From Streptomyces sp. GKU 895 (GTDB lineage: Bacteria; Actinomycetota; Actinomycetes; Streptomycetales; Streptomycetaceae): 64,000 nucleotides of DNA. Below, piece after piece: positions 16,769 through 24,834 of this stretch. Position numbers and translations under genes: made by a program. Below the pieces are notes generated by a model that did no database searches, was not told the origin of the DNA, and saw only the letters and a list, made by a program, of their open reading frames with translations. The stretch lies in NCBI GenBank assembly GCA_002027195.1, contig MWJO01000001.1, forward strand, positions 1-64,000, given 5' to 3'. The first letter of the stretch is position 1; every line of letters starts with the position of its first letter.

Positions 16769-17382
16769 GCAAGGTCTTCGCCAGCCTGGGCATGTCCCTG
16801 GACGGCTTCATCGCGGGCCCGGAAGCAGGCCCCGACAACCCGCTCGGGAACGGCGGGCTCCGCATCCACGCATGGGTGGAGGACGTCGAGTCCTGGCGGG
16901 AACGCCAGAGCATGGCGGGCGGCCAGAGCAACGCGGACGACGAGATCGTGCGCGAGAACTTCGACCGAGCCGGGGCGTACGTCATGGGGCGCCGCATGTT
17001 CGACGAGGGCGAGCGGGGATGGCCCGACCCGCCGCCGTTCCGTGCCCCGGTCTTCGTCCTGACCAGCACGCCCCGGGAACCCTGGGTCCGGCAGGGCGGC
17101 ACCACCTTCACCTTCGTCACCGAAGGCGTCGAATCCGCCCTGGCTCAGGCCCGCGAGGCCGCAGCCGGCAAGGACGTGCAGATCTCGGGCGGCGCCCACA
17201 CCGTGCGCCAGTACCTCGGCGCCGGCCTGCTCGACGAACTCCAGCTCCACCTGGCGCCCATCGTGCTGGGCAAGGGAGTCCGGCTCTTCGACGATGTCTC
17301 GCCCGACCTTGCTCTCGGACCCACCCGCGTGATCCATTCGCCCGGCGTCACTCACCTGACATACCAGGTTGTGCGGTCCTGA
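16765..17382 (+). CDS. RibD C-terminal/dihydrofolate-reductase-like protein
   Basis: The 205-aa protein starts SKVFASLGMSLDGFIAGPEA, the hallmark of stand-alone RibD-C (DHFR-like) reductases. It continues with YVMGRRMFDEGERGW, VFVLTSTPREPWV and the NADPH-binding VQISGGAHTVRQYL, DELQLHLAPIVLGKG. The expected activity is NADPH-dependent reduction of an unknown small molecule. Translation is coupled to the hydrolase by a 4-nt GTGA overlap, so both likely serve one detoxification or modification step. Confidence 0.87.
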   Translation: MSKVFASLGMSLDGFIAGPEAGPDNPLGNGGLRIHAWVEDVESWRERQSMAGGQSNADDEIVRENFDRAGAYVMGRRMFDEGERGWPDPPPFRAPVFVLTSTPREPWVRQGGTTFTFVTEGVESALAQAREAAAGKDVQISGGAHTVRQYLGAGLLDELQLHLAPIVLGKGVRLFDDVSPDLALGPTRVIHSPGVTHLTYQVVRS

Positions 17383-17439
17383 CCGCGCGGAGGCACCTGA
17401 AACAAACGATGCTGCAAGCAAGCGCGAGCAGACGGCAGC

Positions 17440-17750
17440 TTGCGGAGCTGTTCGGCTGTCGAAGTCGACGGCGGACCGGATCATCGACCGCCTCGGGCCG
17501 TGCTCGCTCTCCACGTGCGCAAGCAGTGCGCCGGGGACACTGTGCTCATCGTGGACGGCACCCTGGTCCCGACACGGACCGCGCCTTCGCCGAGCAGTCG
17601 AAGAACTACCCGTACTCCACCAACCAGCAGGCCGTCGTCGACGCCGGCACCCGCCTGGTCGTCGTGGGCCGTCGGCCACTGGCCGGGAACCGCAACCACG
17701 GCAAGGCAGGGGAGGAGTTGGTTGCCCAGGCCGCATGGTGGCTCTTCGTG
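17440..17750 (+). mobile_element. IS5-type transposase N-terminal/central remnant
   Basis: KSTADRIIDRLGP, then in another frame CAGDTVLIVDGTLVPTRT, then in a third frame AEQSKNYPYSTNQQAVVDAG, TRLVVVGRRPLAGNRNHGKA, reproduce the start of an IS5-like DDE (DDE_Tnp_4) transposase. The conserved Asp in IVDGTLVP would be the first catalytic residue. At least two frameshifts and loss of the C-terminal half show it is dead. No terminal repeats were seen. Confidence 0.7.
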
Positions 17751-17751
17751 C

Positions 17752-20091
17752 TCAGCCCGCGGTGGAGGCGCCGTCGGGAGTGTCGAGGGCAGCAAGTGCC
17801 GCCGTGGCCTCGACGTGGAGCGGACTGTTCAGCGCCGCGAGAGCGTCCCGGGCGGTGAGCAGCGTCTGGCGGGCCTCGGGGTGCCTGAGGCCACTGAGCG
17901 CACGCCCCAGGTCCAGGCGGGCCTGCTCGGCCCAGATGGGCATGTGTGCCGCCTCGAAGTCGGCCAGTGCGCGGCGCAGTGGCGCTTCGGCCTGGTGCCA
18001 GCGCTCCAGGGCCACCAGATCGTTGCCGATCTGCTGCCGGGCGACCGCGTGATACAGGCTCACCAATTCGTCCGTGCGGCCGGGAAACCCCGTCCGGCAG
18101 ATCCGCTCGCTGCGGCGGTGGATCTCCAGCGCCTCGGCCGCCCGGCCGGTGTGCCGCAGCAGGTTGCCCAGGGTGTTGAGGATGGTCAGCTCGGCCGGCC
18201 GGGCCTCGGGGGCGTCCAGCGCCGCGAGGCAGCGGGCCGACTCCCGCAGCCGGTCGTGCGCGTCCTCGGCCCTGCCCTGCCGGTGCAGGGCACCTGCGCT
18301 GTAGCCGAGCGCCCAGCCCTCCTGAAGCCCGTCCCCGCACTCACGGGCGGCCTCCAGAGCGGCGTCGGCCGCGGTCAGGGCGGCCTGCGGGTTGTGCGCG
18401 CAGAGGTTGTGGGCCCAGGCGAGATAGTTGAGGTGGACCGCTTCTTGCCGGCGGTCGCCCAGGGCGCGTGCTGAGTCGGTGGCGCAGGTGAACACCTCCA
18501 CCCACCGCTCCCAGTGCTGAGTCGTGTCGGAGAACCAGTGCATGGCCTGCGCGGCATCGAGGACCTCCTGGTGCCGGCCGGACCGGTGCGTCCGGTGCAG
18601 CGCGGCCAGCCACTGCGCCCGCTCGGCCTCCAGCCACGCCCGTGCCTCGCTCTTGCCGACCGGTGCGGTGTCGGGATCGGGGTCCTGGGTGGGCGGGGTC
18701 CGCTCCTGGTGGACCTCGTAGTGGAGCGCGGCGGCGGTGGCCCGCTGGAGCATCCAGCGCGCCGTACGGTCCAGGGCGGCGTCGCGCATGTCGGGACCGT
18801 CCTCCGACTCGGCCTGTTCGAGGGCGTAGAGCCTGAGAAGATCGTGGAAGCGGTACCGCTCGGCGACGGCGTCGCTCTGGAGCAATCCGGCGTCGGTGAG
18901 CTGCTCGGCGCAGTCGACTGCCGTGTCGAAGGAGAGGCCTGCCAGCAGGGCACCGGTCTCAGGGCTGAAGTCAGGGCCTGCGGCCAGTGCGGCGCGGCGC
19001 AGGAAGGTCTGTGTGACGGGCGGGAGTTGACGGTAGGAGAGGGCGAACGCGGCACGCACCCGCAGGCTGCCGGCCTGGAGCCCGTCGAGGCGGCGTCCTT
19101 CGGCGGCCAGGCGGGTGACGAGTTTGGTGAGGCGTTCGTGCGGCCGGCTCAGGAGGCGCTGTCCGGCGATGCGGACCGCCAGCGGCAGGTGCCCGCACAG
19201 GTCCGCCAGGTCACGGGCCGCCTGGGCCTCGGCCAGGACGCGTTCCGGGCCGAGGATACGGGTCAGGAGTTCCACGGCCTCCTCGCGACGCAGCAGCGCC
19301 AGATCGGTGCGGTGGACGGAGCCCAGGCCCGCCAGGGAGTTGCGGCTGGTGACCAGGGTCAGTGACGGCCCGGAACCGGGCAACAGAGGGAGGACCTGGT
19401 CCTCGTCGACGGCGTTGTCGAGCAGCAGGAGCACCCGGCGCTCACCCAGCAGTGACCGCCACAGGGCGGCGCGCTCGTCGAGGCCATTGGGTATCGCGGC
19501 GTCGGTGATGCCCGACGCGGTGAGGAGGCGGGCCAGCGCGTCCCTGGGCGGTGTCGGCTCTGCGTCCATGCCGCGCAGGTCCAGGGCGAACTGTCCGTCG
19601 GGGAAGCGCGGGGCGAGGCGATGCGCGGCGTGGACGGCGAAGGCCGTCTTGCCCAGCCCGGGTTGACCGGTGATCACGGAAACCGGGGAGACGGCCGTCG
19701 GTTGTGCGGGCTCGTCGCCGCCCTCGTCCCCTTCGTCGAGGGTTGCTGCCAGCTCCAGCAGCCGCGCGAGAGCCGGGCCCCGTGCGGTGAAGTCCCGGAT
19801 GTCACGCGGCAGGGCCAGCGTGTTCGGCCCGGCGGGAGCGGTGGCGGCGCGAGGACGTGGTCGCCCCAGTGCGGCGGACTTCTCCAGATCCACCGCCTCG
19901 TCGTCGTCCAGTTCCAGTGCCTGGGCGAGTGCCTGGACCGTGCGGCGCTGCGGGCCGAGCGTGCGCCCGCGTTCCATGTCGGCCAGGGCCCTGACGCTGA
20001 CCCCGGCCGCCTCGGAGAGCGCCTCCTGGCTGAGTCCGGCACGGGTCCGCAAGTGCCGCAGTCGCTGCCTGAATTCGTCGCCGGCCGGCAT
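17752..20091 (-). CDS. XRE / NB-ARC / TPR STAND-type regulator, 779 aa
   Basis: Residues 5-65 are an XRE HTH (RLRHLRTRAGLSQEALSEAA, VSVRALADMERGRTLGPQRR). A STAND/NB-ARC ATPase follows: Walker A GQPGLGKTAF at about 142-151, Walker B RRVLLLLDNAVDEDQ, and a GxP-like CGHLPLAVRIAG. TPR-like helices fill about 480-779. The architecture is like AfsR/SARP relatives but with XRE in place of the winged helix. Such proteins are nucleotide-switched regulators or immune-type NTPases; which applies here is open. ATG 20091 is preferred over GTG 20103. A 13-bp-arm palindrome lies 53 bp upstream. Confidence 0.88.
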   Translation of the reverse strand: MPAGDEFRQRLRHLRTRAGLSQEALSEAAGVSVRALADMERGRTLGPQRRTVQALAQALELDDDEAVDLEKSAALGRPRPRAATAPAGPNTLALPRDIRDFTARGPALARLLELAATLDEGDEGGDEPAQPTAVSPVSVITGQPGLGKTAFAVHAAHRLAPRFPDGQFALDLRGMDAEPTPPRDALARLLTASGITDAAIPNGLDERAALWRSLLGERRVLLLLDNAVDEDQVLPLLPGSGPSLTLVTSRNSLAGLGSVHRTDLALLRREEAVELLTRILGPERVLAEAQAARDLADLCGHLPLAVRIAGQRLLSRPHERLTKLVTRLAAEGRRLDGLQAGSLRVRAAFALSYRQLPPVTQTFLRRAALAAGPDFSPETGALLAGLSFDTAVDCAEQLTDAGLLQSDAVAERYRFHDLLRLYALEQAESEDGPDMRDAALDRTARWMLQRATAAALHYEVHQERTPPTQDPDPDTAPVGKSEARAWLEAERAQWLAALHRTHRSGRHQEVLDAAQAMHWFSDTTQHWERWVEVFTCATDSARALGDRRQEAVHLNYLAWAHNLCAHNPQAALTAADAALEAARECGDGLQEGWALGYSAGALHRQGRAEDAHDRLRESARCLAALDAPEARPAELTILNTLGNLLRHTGRAAEALEIHRRSERICRTGFPGRTDELVSLYHAVARQQIGNDLVALERWHQAEAPLRRALADFEAAHMPIWAEQARLDLGRALSGLRHPEARQTLLTARDALAALNSPLHVEATAALAALDTPDGASTAG

Positions 20092-20143
20092 GGCACCGCG
20101 CACCGTTGAGATCCCCGATCGTCCGGCTCTGCCTGTGCGAGCC

Positions 20144-20179
20144 CCCGGCAGAAGTATGACGGACGGTACTTCTGCCGGG
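20144..20179. promoter_or_regulatory. Palindrome upstream of the STAND regulator
   Basis: There are perfect 13-bp arms, CCCGGCAGAAGTA and TACTTCTGCCGGG, with a 10-bp spacer. It lies in the 5' region of the minus-strand regulator. It could be the regulator's own operator; a hairpin in the mRNA leader is the alternative. Confidence 0.65.
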
Positions 20180-20243
20180 AGAACCGCCTGGTGGCGACGG
20201 TTTCGCGGTGATCGACTGAGGCCCGACGCGAGCGGCGTCGCAC

Positions 20244-20306
20244 GTCCGCCCGGGCTGGTGTCAGGGCGGACGGCGTGGCAAGTCCGCTCGGGCCCGTGTC
20301 AGGGCG
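20244..20306. repeat. Direct repeat of a 25-bp unit upstream of the lipoprotein gene
   Basis: The units at 20244-20268 and 20282-20306 start with GTCCGC and end with GTGTCAGGGCG, differ at three positions and are 38 bp apart start to start. They lie in the divergent promoter region between the STAND regulator and the DUF4232 lipoprotein, so they may be activator or repressor sites. Confidence 0.55.
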
Positions 20307-20412
20307 CGGGCGGACTGCGCACGCGTCATAACCGACCGCCCGACCGACCGACCGTTCCGGCCACCGGCAACAGGCCGGTGGCTCTGTACCACTGCACCGG
20401 GGGAACCCCATC

Positions 20413-21093
20413 ATGACCGCTGTCTTCGCCCGCTCCACGATGTTGGCCGTCGCCGGCACGGCACTGGCCCTTTCGCTCACCGCCTGCCAGGGCGGCGAGG
20501 GCGACAACGCGGCGGCCACGCCGCCCACTTCGGCCACCACGACGGCGACGGCAGGCGCGTCCGCACCGGCCTCGTCCGCGGACCCGGCCGGGGCGACGGG
20601 GTCGGACAAGACCTCGGGACCGACCGAGTCCGGCAGCTCCGACGGCTCGACCGGCCGGCAGGCGAGCACCTCCACGCCGGCGTGCGCCGCCGCCGACGTC
20701 ACCGTCACCGCGGCCAACCAGGACGGCCCGCCGTACACGCACCTCGTCCTCACCGCGAAGAACACCTCGGGGCACTCCTGCCGCCTGGCCGGCTTCCCGC
20801 ACGTCCAGCTCCTGGAGAGCCACAAGCAGGACGTCCAGGCCGTGGCCAAGAGCAAGCCCGCTGCCCCGGTCGTGCTGTCCGCGGGAGCCCCGGCCTACGC
20901 CCTGCTCAAGGTCTCGGACGGCGGAACCGACGAGGACAACGAACCCGTGTCGGCGTTCTCGGTGATGCTGGAGGGGGACTCGACGGTCATCGCCGTCACC
21001 GCGCCCGGACCGGGCGGCATCGCGGCCGATCCGGCAAAGGCCCTGGTCGGTTACTGGACACCCGAACTCCGCAACGGCGCCGACGACTTCTGA
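20413..21093 (+). CDS. DUF4232-domain lipoprotein
   Basis: The signal TMLAVAGTALALSLTAC contains lipobox LTAC. A long Ser/Thr/Ala/Gly-rich linker (about residues 30-90) follows, then a DUF4232 domain: CAAADVTVTAANQDGPPYTH, LVLTAKNTSGHSCRLAGFPH, with two conserved Cys. DUF4232 lipoproteins are common on the Streptomyces surface and of unknown role. ATG 20413 sits about 6 nt after a GGGGGAA stretch. It is divergent from the STAND regulator, which may control it. Confidence 0.88.
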   Translation: MTAVFARSTMLAVAGTALALSLTACQGGEGDNAAATPPTSATTTATAGASAPASSADPAGATGSDKTSGPTESGSSDGSTGRQASTSTPACAAADVTVTAANQDGPPYTHLVLTAKNTSGHSCRLAGFPHVQLLESHKQDVQAVAKSKPAAPVVLSAGAPAYALLKVSDGGTDEDNEPVSAFSVMLEGDSTVIAVTAPGPGGIAADPAKALVGYWTPELRNGADDF

Positions 21094-21222
21094 CCGTCAC
21101 GCCCGTTCCCGGCGGCTGCCCGTCGGGAACGGCGTGCCGACGCCACAGCCCTCTGCTGCCACGCCGCGCCGGTGTGAACGATGCGTACGCCAAGAGTGAA
21201 GAACTTGGCCGAAGTTGTTCGA

Positions 21223-21235
21223 TTCAAACTTTGAA
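21223..21235. promoter_or_regulatory. AT-rich palindrome upstream of the NlpC/P60 gene
   Basis: TTCAAACTTTGAA is a perfect 6-1-6 palindrome within an unusually AT-rich 60-bp patch, about 140 bp upstream of the GTG at 21372. It is probably a transcription-factor site or part of the promoter. Confidence 0.4.
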
Positions 21236-21371
21236 ATGATTACAAGAAGATCACTACAGTGAGATCTCGAAACCCTCGCACGGATGATCGCTCGCACGAC
21301 GTGGGCGGCCGTGGAGGGCGCCGTCCACGCGGTTGTCCTGTGGGCGGTGAAGGAAGAAGGAGTTCGTCTTC

Positions 21372-22404
21372 GTGGCGCTTCACCGCCGACCCAAGCCGCA
21401 GAGCCGCACCCGCGTGAGTGTGCTCACCGCGACCGCGGCCGCTGCCGTGGCTCTCACCTCGCAGGCCGCCAACGCGGCCCCCCAAGCCGACCAAGAGCGA
21501 GGTGAAGTCACAGGTCGACAAGCTCTACGAGGAGGCGGAGCGAGCCACCAACCAGTACGACGGGGCCAAGGAGAAGCAGGAGAAACTGCAGAAGGAGATC
21601 GGCCTCATCCAGGACAAGGTCGCCCGCGAGCAGGACGAGCTCAACGAACTGCGCACGGGGCTGGGAACGATGGCGAGCGCCCAGTACCGCTCCGGCGGCA
21701 TCGACCCCTCGGTCCAACTGCTGCTCTCCGCCGACCCGGACGACTACCTCGACAAGGCCTCCACGCTCGAGTCGCTGTCCGCGCAGCAACTGGAGTCGCT
21801 GAAGAAGGTGCAGACGAAACAGCGTGAGCTGGCCCAGCAGCGTGCCGAGGCGACGGAGAAGCTGAAGGACCTCGCCGCCACCCGCACCGAGCTGGGCGAG
21901 AAGAAGAAGGAGATCCAGGGCAAGCTCAGCAAGGCGCAGAAGCTGCTCAACTCCCTGACCGCCGCCGAGCGTCAGGAGATCGCCGACACCGAGGCGCGTG
22001 CCAGCCGCACGGCGGCCCAGCGCGTCGACCTCGGCAACGAGGCCGCCGCCTCTCCCTTCGGCGCGGCAGCCCTGAACGCCGCCGCCACCCAGATCGGCAA
22101 GCCGTACGCGCGCGGCGGCACCGGCCCCAACTCCTACGACTGCTCCGGTCTGACGCAGTGGGCGTACGCGCAGGCCGGCGTGCACATATCCCGCGTCACC
22201 TACACGCAGGTCAACGACGGAGCCCGGATCGGGATGAGTGCGCTCAAGCCCGGTGACCTGGTCTTCTTCAACAACACTGAGCACGTCGGCCTCTACGCGG
22301 GCAACAACCAGGTGCTGCACGCCCCCTACCCGGGTGCCTACGTGCGCTACGAGTCGATGAGCACGATCGGATCGTTCCAGTTCGGCGTACGTGTGACGGG
22401 CTGA
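21372..22404 (+). CDS. Secreted NlpC/P60 peptidoglycan endopeptidase, frameshifted after the signal peptide
   Basis: GTG 21372, behind a GGAAGAAGGAG site, encodes a signal peptide (TRVSVLTATAAAAVALTSQA, then ANAAP). At a run of six C (21478-21483) the frame changes: the mature protein (KPTKSEVKSQVDKLYEEAER onward) is read one frame over from an upstream in-frame ATG at 21418. A coiled-coil region of about 170 residues precedes the NlpC/P60 domain with catalytic Cys in NSYDCSGLTQWAY and His in NTEHVGLYAG. It would cut peptidoglycan stem peptides outside the cell. The C-run suggests a sequencing indel; otherwise the gene lacks an export signal. Confidence 0.87.
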
Positions 22405-22611
22405 CGTCGGCCCCTGCTTCGGTCGGTTCCCGGACGTGCTCGCGACCGAGCCGGCCGGGCGGCTGACGAAGGTGATCGCGCGCCAGGTGGTCGGACGGTC
22501 GGACGAAGCGACACGCTCTGGCGGTGCGTTTGGTCACCGCGCCGTGTGCGGCATGCGCGTGTTTTCGCAGATCGCGATCGTGTTACGGGGGCCGCGCCAG
22601 TCGGTGGGGGA

Positions 22612-22770
22612 CTATCTGCAGCTCTCGTCGTCCTTGACCGCGTACAAGGTCACCGGTGTGTCCGTGGCGTACGTGCCGGCCTGGGGCTCCTGGCTGCACA
22701 CCGTCCAGTTGCGGTCATAGATCTGCAGCGTCGCGGTCTCGGCGTCGGCATCGTCCTCGATGACGGGCGC
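22612..22770 (-). pseudogene. C-terminal fragment of a PASTA-like exported protein
   Basis: Minus-strand LQIYDRNWTVCSQEPQAGTY, then ATDTPVTLYAVKDDESCR, looks like the last repeat of Streptomyces secreted proteins with a PASTA-like C-terminus (DRNWxVCSQxPxAG). Upstream of it the frame is low-complexity Ser/Pro/Asp sequence running into the next gene on the other strand, so the domain's beginning and the signal peptide are absent. The preceding 200 bp (22405-22611) hold nothing I recognise. Confidence 0.4.
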
Positions 22771-22928
22771 GGACGGGGCTGAGTCCTGCGGGGCTGAGTC
22801 CTGGGTGACGTGCTCCTCCGCCGAGCCGCCGGTGCGCTGGCCGCTGCTGTGCGACGAGCTGGAGCCGGCCGGGAGGCACGGCGGTGGTCCTGTGACACGA
22901 AGGGGTGAGGTGAGGGCAGACTGTCGCG

Positions 22929-23489
22929 GTGAAGATGACAGAAACCTACGCCGCCACCGTCGCCGCAGTGGCACCGGTGATCCTGCTGGTGGCAGTGGTC
23001 GAGATCAACAACCGTCGGCAACGGGTGCGTGAGCTGTACGAAACCCTCACGGGCCCCATCACCCTGATCCGTGCGATGTTCCGCGACGGCGGTGATCCCT
23101 CTGCACAGCAGGTGGAAGACATTGCAGAGCAGATGCGGGCGACGAATATGGGCGCACGGACAGGTCTGAGCATGGTGTTGTACGTCCTGTCCGCCGTGGC
23201 GATCATCACGCTGTTGTTCCTCGCCGAGCTCGCGTCCCTGCTGTGGCTGACCGGAGCCCCGACGGAGACTGCTTCGGGCGTAGCCCTGTTCTGCGCCGTG
23301 GCATTGGGGGCCGGGTTCGCGTGGGTCGCGTACGCTCCTATGCTCGCGCTCCTTCTCCCGATATTGCGCAACCTCGTGTACGTGCTGGGCGGAGTCGCCG
23401 ATTATCGGCGCTTTCGGCGCCTTCTGCGGCACTACCGTGCTCAGGGCACTGCCCCAACCCAGGCGGCCCCCAACGCATCGGACGCGTGA
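22929..23489 (+). CDS. Hypothetical membrane protein, 186 aa
   Basis: There are about four hydrophobic segments: residues 8-24, 78-100, 108-125 and 120-145. Basic residues (RRQRVRELYE) follow the first helix and an Arg-rich tail (DYRRFRRLLRHYRAQ) is cytoplasmic. No family recognised. The GTG at 22929 is chosen because it sits directly before the first helix. It is convergent with the YihY-type gene. Confidence 0.65.
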   Translation: MKMTETYAATVAAVAPVILLVAVVEINNRRQRVRELYETLTGPITLIRAMFRDGGDPSAQQVEDIAEQMRATNMGARTGLSMVLYVLSAVAIITLLFLAELASLLWLTGAPTETASGVALFCAVALGAGFAWVAYAPMLALLLPILRNLVYVLGGVADYRRFRRLLRHYRAQGTAPTQAAPNASDA

Positions 23490-23587
23490 CGGTGTCGGCC
23501 AGTGGTCCACGGCGCTCGGATGTCCGGAAGCGATGTGACACCGTTTCAGATACGTGTCGTTGGATGGGTCACCTCCGGCGAGCGGCC

Positions 23588-24451
23588 TCAGCTCCGGTGG
23601 GAGTCCTCGGACTGATGTGGCGGGGGTTGTCCGCGCACGGAGTGCCAGCGTGACCGGGTCTGCTCGACGATGCTGTCCCACTGGCGGCGGACCTCGTCCT
23701 GGGAGGGGCGCCTACCCTGCCGGATCCGGACGAGTTCGTCCCGTACCTCCCGCCCCAGCGCCGCTGACAGGACGAGGGCGAGCATGGCGCCGAAGAGGAC
23801 CGACGCCATCCCGAAGACCGAACCGGCCGCGCCGTAGCGCGAGGCGTAGGAGTTGAACAGGCGCGGCAGGTAGACGGTCGCGAGCACCGAATAGGCCGAG
23901 GTCAGGGCAGCCGCGCAGATGGCGAACGGGAGCAGGGTCGCAGCGGCGAGCCGCTTCGCGGAGAGGATCCGGCCGCTGTAGGTGAAGAAGACGGTGGTGA
24001 CCGGGACCTCGCACAGCGCGGCCGCCAGCCCCAGGCGCCCTCCGTCCAGGACCACGTAGAGCCACCCGATCACCGCGGTGTAGAAGCTGAGCACGCAGAT
24101 CCACCACAGGCCGTTGCGCGTGTTGCGCACGCCGAGAGGTTTCAGTTCCCAGGTCTGCTCGATCAACCGCTGCATGGTCCGGGAAAAGCTCAGCACGGAG
24201 ATCGCCAGAAACACCGTCCCGAAGACACCGACGCCGGCACTTGCTGCTTCGGCGGAGAACACCGCCCGTACGGCCTCAGCGCCTTCACCGGTGAGCCCGT
24301 AGCGGTTGATGATCCGGTCCGCGGCCTCACCGCCGAAGACGGTACCGCTCAGCACCGCCAGCGGGATGAGCGCAGTGAGCGCGCCGGAGGCCAGAGCCAT
24401 CGAGCGGTCGAAACCCGCGATCTTCTGGAACCGGCCGATGACACGCAACAC
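23588..24451 (-). CDS. YihY/BrkB-family inner membrane protein
   Basis: The 287-aa protein has six predicted transmembrane helices and the pattern of the YihY/BrkB (formerly called RNase BN) family: ASGALTALIPLAVLSGT near the N-terminus, FSRTMQRLIEQTWEL, FFTYSGRILSAKRLAAATLL and SAYSVLATVYLPRLFNSYAS. Function is unknown. GTG 24451 is the first start in frame; homologous sequence (INRERLIRTLTFWLRPS) seems to extend upstream without a standard start. Its N-terminus is therefore uncertain and may be truncated. Confidence 0.8.
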   Translation of the reverse strand: MLRVIGRFQKIAGFDRSMALASGALTALIPLAVLSGTVFGGEAADRIINRYGLTGEGAEAVRAVFSAEAASAGVGVFGTVFLAISVLSFSRTMQRLIEQTWELKPLGVRNTRNGLWWICVLSFYTAVIGWLYVVLDGGRLGLAAALCEVPVTTVFFTYSGRILSAKRLAAATLLPFAICAAALTSAYSVLATVYLPRLFNSYASRYGAAGSVFGMASVLFGAMLALVLSAALGREVRDELVRIRQGRRPSQDEVRRQWDSIVEQTRSRWHSVRGQPPPHQSEDSHRS

Positions 24452-24567
24452 AAACGAAGGACGCAGCCAGAACGTCAGCGTTCTGATGAGCCGCTCACGG
24501 TTGATTCCCGCCGTCCTGCCCTCCGCTGATCCAAGGTCATATGTGGCGAAGCGAGCCTAAAGGAGAT

Positions 24568-24777
24568 TCACTTCCAAAGCGTCAGTCGACACAGGAACCG
24601 GCACAAAGAGGTACCGGAGGAGAAGGCCGGGGGCACGGGCTCCGCGGTCACGGCGAGGGCCAACGCGCTGACGACCATGTGGAAACCGGAGGCGATGCGC
24701 CGCGCGCTGGATGACGTGTCGGCCACGATGACGAGCGGCTTTCCTTCCTGCGCCTGCTGCTGGTGGATCGCGGTCAT
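24568..24777 (-). CDS. Possible 69-aa protein, unrecognised
   Basis: The frame starts at ATG 24777 (MTAIHQQQAQEGKPLVIVAD) directly after a terminator-like hairpin. It has one hydrophobic stretch (FHMVVSALALAVTAEPV). No family and no clear ribosome-binding site. It may be a gene fragment. Confidence 0.25.
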   Translation of the reverse strand: MTAIHQQQAQEGKPLVIVADTSSSARRIASGFHMVVSALALAVTAEPVPPAFSSGTSLCRFLCRLTLWK

Positions 24778-24812
24778 GCCGCCCCGTGCGCGCAGCGCCC
24801 GAACGGGGCGGC
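24778..24812 (-). terminator. Hairpin downstream of the molybdopterin oxidoreductase gene
   Basis: There is a perfect 10-bp inverted repeat, GCCGCCCCGT and ACGGGGCGGC, with a 15-nt loop, starting 23 bp beyond the stop at 24835 on the minus strand. Confidence 0.55.
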
Positions 24813-24834
24813 CCCTGTGATGACCGTTCCGGGT

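Noticed and set aside
21100..21372. ydaO-type c-di-AMP riboswitch in front of the NlpC/P60 gene
   Set aside because: Many Streptomyces wall-hydrolase genes carry one, but the conserved GGTGAA-type core and closing stems are not visible here; the leader holds only a short AT-rich palindrome.
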